Below the pieces are notes generated by a model. That model saw nothing but the letters and a program-made list of their open reading frames with translations, did not search any database and was not told the origin of the DNA. The position numbers and the translations under genes are program-made. Of a stretch of 7,519 bases of DNA, positions 6,438-7,519 are shown in pieces. Source of the DNA: Clostridium sp. CAG:253 (lineage in GTDB: Bacteria > Bacillota > Clostridia > Lachnospirales > Lachnospiraceae). The stretch spans positions 38,222 to 45,740 of the forward strand of contig FR887336.1 in NCBI GenBank assembly GCA_000436755.1, written 5' to 3'. The stretch's first letter is position 1. The number at the start of each line of letters is the position of its first letter.

Positions 6438-6453
6438 CAAAATCAATATAGCA
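6429..6453. promoter_or_regulatory. Perfect 9-bp palindromic operator candidate over the abrB -10 and start site
   Basis: TGCTATATT (6429-6437) and AATATAGCA (6445-6453) are exact inverted copies separated by seven bases. The left arm contains the -10 box and the predicted start falls in the centre or right arm, so a bound protein would block transcription. It is not a terminator, since no T-run follows. A repressor, possibly AbrB itself, is inferred. Confidence 0.5.
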
Positions 6454-6596
6454 TGCAGTTTCCATTTAATACTACTGCATATTATACAAACTATATTTCA
6501 ACCAGAAAACATTGCTTAAAGACATAATTGCAGTTGTATGCGCTTGTTATACAAATACACATTCATACAACACTTGACTAGGAAGGAGAGAGCAAC
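6444..6596 (+). promoter_or_regulatory. Long abrB leader with alternative pairings
   Basis: ATGCAGT (6453-6459) can pair with ACTGCAT (6474-6480). The same ACTGCA can instead pair with TGCAGT at 6529-6534, and TTGTAT (6534-6539) can pair with ATACAA at 6549-6554. These pairings compete. No known riboswitch class was recognised. The leader ends with AAGGAG eight bases before the start codon. Confidence 0.3.
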
Positions 6597-6860
6597 ATGA
6601 AGGAAACAGGTATAGTAAGGAAATTAGATGAACTCGGCAGAATTACACTGCCAATTGAACTTCGCAGAACTTTAAACATTGCTGAAAGAGATTCTCTTGA
6701 AATTTCAGTAAAGGATGATATGATTATCCTGACAAAATATGAACCGGTTGACATATTCAACGGTTCAAAAGATGACCTTATTGAATATTGCGGAAAAAAA
6801 GTTTCAAAAAAATCAATTATTGAAATGGCAAATCTGGCAGGTTTAGCACTGTCAAATTAA
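6597..6860 (+). CDS. abrB: AbrB-family transition-state regulator
   Basis: This 87-residue dimeric DNA-binding protein represses or modulates many genes during growth-phase change. Residues 1-50 are a clear AbrB swapped-hairpin DNA-binding domain: TGIVRKLDELGRITLPIELR (4-23), then LNIAERDSLEI, differ little from Bacillus AbrB, including the arginines used for DNA contact. The tail (about 51-87) follows the AbrB C-terminal multimerisation domain loosely (SKDDLIEYCGKKVSKKSIIE against SDDNL..AGGK.VLSKEG...I) and is a few residues shorter than the 94-96 of Bacillus AbrB. One cysteine (Cys65) is present. The start has AAGGAG eight bases upstream. It is transcribed from the 6409 promoter with a palindrome over the start site, which suggests feedback control. 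A terminator follows at once. Firmicutes often carry several AbrB paralogues, so which one this is remains open. Confidence 0.93.
   Translation: MKETGIVRKLDELGRITLPIELRRTLNIAERDSLEISVKDDMIILTKYEPVDIFNGSKDDLIEYCGKKVSKKSIIEMANLAGLALSN
6697..6724 (+). promoter_or_regulatory. Candidate promoter inside abrB for the sirtuin gene
   Basis: TTGAAA (6697-6702) and TATGAT (6719-6724), each five of six to consensus, are 16 bases apart within the abrB coding sequence. A transcript from here would still pass through the 6872 terminator before the sirtuin gene. Coding constraint makes a chance match plausible. Confidence 0.3.
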
Positions 6861-6871
6861 ATACTAACGAG

Positions 6872-6900
6872 CGGGCATCTGTGACAGATGTCCGTTTTTA
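6872..6900 (+). terminator. Intrinsic terminator after abrB
   Basis: A 10-bp stem (CGGGCATCTG at 6872-6881, CAGATGTCCG at 6885-6894, one G-T pair) with a three-base loop is followed by TTTTT. It ends 12 bases after the abrB stop codon and only about 17 bases before the sirtuin start codon. Confidence 0.9.
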
Positions 6901-6916
6901 TAAAGGAGGAACATTT

Positions 6917-7519
6917 ATGCAGCCTGATAAAAAAGACTTGGATTTATTTAAAAAATGGATAGACGAAAGTAATAATATAGTATTCTTCGGCGGTGCCGGT
7001 GTCTCTACCGAAAGCGGTATCCCTGATTTCAGAAGTGTAGACGGACTTTATCATCAGAAGTATGATTATCCTCCCGAGACTATTTTAAGTCATTCTTTTT
7101 TTATCAGAAATACAAAGGAATTTTACAAGTTTTACAAAGACAAGATGCTTGTTGAAAATGCAAAGCCTAATATAACACATATAAAACTTGCAGAACTTGA
7201 AAAATCCGGTAAACTTTCCGCTGTTGTCACCCAAAATATTGACGGTCTTCATCAGGCAGCGGGCAGCACGAAGGTTTATGAGCTTCACGGCTCTACTCTC
7301 AGAAATTATTGCGAAAAATGTCACAAATTCTACAACGCAGATTATATCAAAAACAGTCAGGGCGTTCCTCTCTGCGAATGCGGTGGTATCATCAAACCTG
7401 ACGTGGTTTTGTATGAGGAAGGTCTTGACGATATAACAGTCAGCACAGCCGTCAATGCCATATCAAATGCCGACATGCTTATTGTAGGCGGTACATCTCT
7501 TGCCGTTTATCCGGCCGCC
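6917..7519 (+). CDS. cobB: Sir2-family NAD-dependent protein deacylase (3' end cut off by window)
   Basis: The first 201 codons of a sirtuin are present and the frame is open to the window edge; the family is usually about 240-250 residues, so some 40 are missing. It removes acyl groups from lysines using NAD, releasing nicotinamide. Visible motifs in order are the NAD-binding GAGVSTESGIPDFRS (26-40), TQNIDGLH (105-112), the catalytic His124 in ELHGS, four zinc cysteines (132, 135, 153, 155), IKPDVVLYEE (159-168) and GGTSLAVYPA (191-200). All key residues are intact. The start has AAGGAGG seven bases upstream. There is no room for a promoter between the abrB terminator and this gene, so expression must come from read-through or from a promoter inside abrB. 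The protein should be cytoplasmic. Whether it prefers acetyl or longer acyl groups cannot be judged. Confidence 0.95.
   Translation, partial: MQPDKKDLDLFKKWIDESNNIVFFGGAGVSTESGIPDFRSVDGLYHQKYDYPPETILSHSFFIRNTKEFYKFYKDKMLVENAKPNITHIKLAELEKSGKLSAVVTQNIDGLHQAAGSTKVYELHGSTLRNYCEKCHKFYNADYIKNSQGVPLCECGGIIKPDVVLYEEGLDDITVSTAVNAISNADMLIVGGTSLAVYPAA

Larger units (their letters stand above)
6242..6596. other. Divergent regulatory region between the HPr-like gene and abrB
   Basis: This 355-base gene-free stretch is strongly A+T-rich and has no convincing coding frame. It holds a candidate minus-strand promoter (6265-6293), an inverted repeat around it (6273-6306), a tandem repeat (6394-6427), a plus-strand promoter (6409-6437) with an overlapping palindrome (6429-6453), and a long abrB leader. 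Each is described separately. Between about 6310 and 6393 nothing specific is seen. Confidence 0.6.

Noticed and set aside
6748..6753. Perfect TTGACA inside abrB as a -35 for the sirtuin gene
   Set aside because: No -10-like hexamer is found 15-19 bases downstream.
7085..7436. Open frames on both strands within the sirtuin region
   Set aside because: The sirtuin frame contains all family motifs across this stretch, so the others are shadows.

Overview
The window reads as chromosomal DNA of a low-GC, anaerobic gut- or rumen-type Firmicute, most likely Lachnospiraceae (Butyrivibrio/Roseburia/Eubacterium-like). The grounds are A+T-rich spacers, strong GGAGG ribosome sites, a reversed-order GH3 enzyme of the kind reported from Butyrivibrio fibrisolvens and Ruminococcus albus, a CmpB-family membrane protein and an AbrB regulator. 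The taxonomic call is inference from gene content. No rRNA, tRNA, CRISPR array, insertion sequence or phage gene is visible.

Layout. Positions 50-4367 hold three minus-strand genes. In transcription order they are a four-helix CmpB-like membrane protein (3936-4367), an enolase-derived protein that has lost its catalytic residues and its C-terminal half (2970-3890), and a 935-residue GH3 glycosidase with its two catalytic domains in swapped order (50-2857). The gaps are 45 and 112 bases with no recognisable terminator, so co-transcription is possible. From 4381 to 4638 lies a divergent regulatory region. A family VIII esterase / class C beta-lactamase-like serine hydrolase follows on the plus strand (4639-5829). 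It converges on a minus-strand HPr-like gene (5999-6238), with a bidirectional hairpin terminator between them (5921-5971). A consensus-like promoter sits just before that hairpin with no gene after it.

Positions 6242-6596 form a second divergent regulatory region. On the minus strand there is a candidate promoter for the HPr-like gene. On the plus strand there is a good sigma-A-type promoter whose -10 and start region lie inside a perfect 9-bp inverted repeat, then a leader of about 150 bases, then an abrB gene (6597-6860). An intrinsic terminator follows abrB and ends only about 17 bases before the start codon of a sirtuin deacylase gene (6917 to the window end, cut off).

How the genes might work together. 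The GH3 enzyme would hydrolyse imported oligosaccharides in the cytoplasm. The HPr-like protein lacks the phosphorylatable histidine but keeps the serine region, recalling Crh, a carbon-catabolite regulator. AbrB and the NAD-dependent sirtuin are growth-state and metabolic-state regulators. This loose carbon/energy theme is inference. The most unusual item is the enolase-derived pseudoenzyme with a roughly 95-residue cysteine-bearing insertion.
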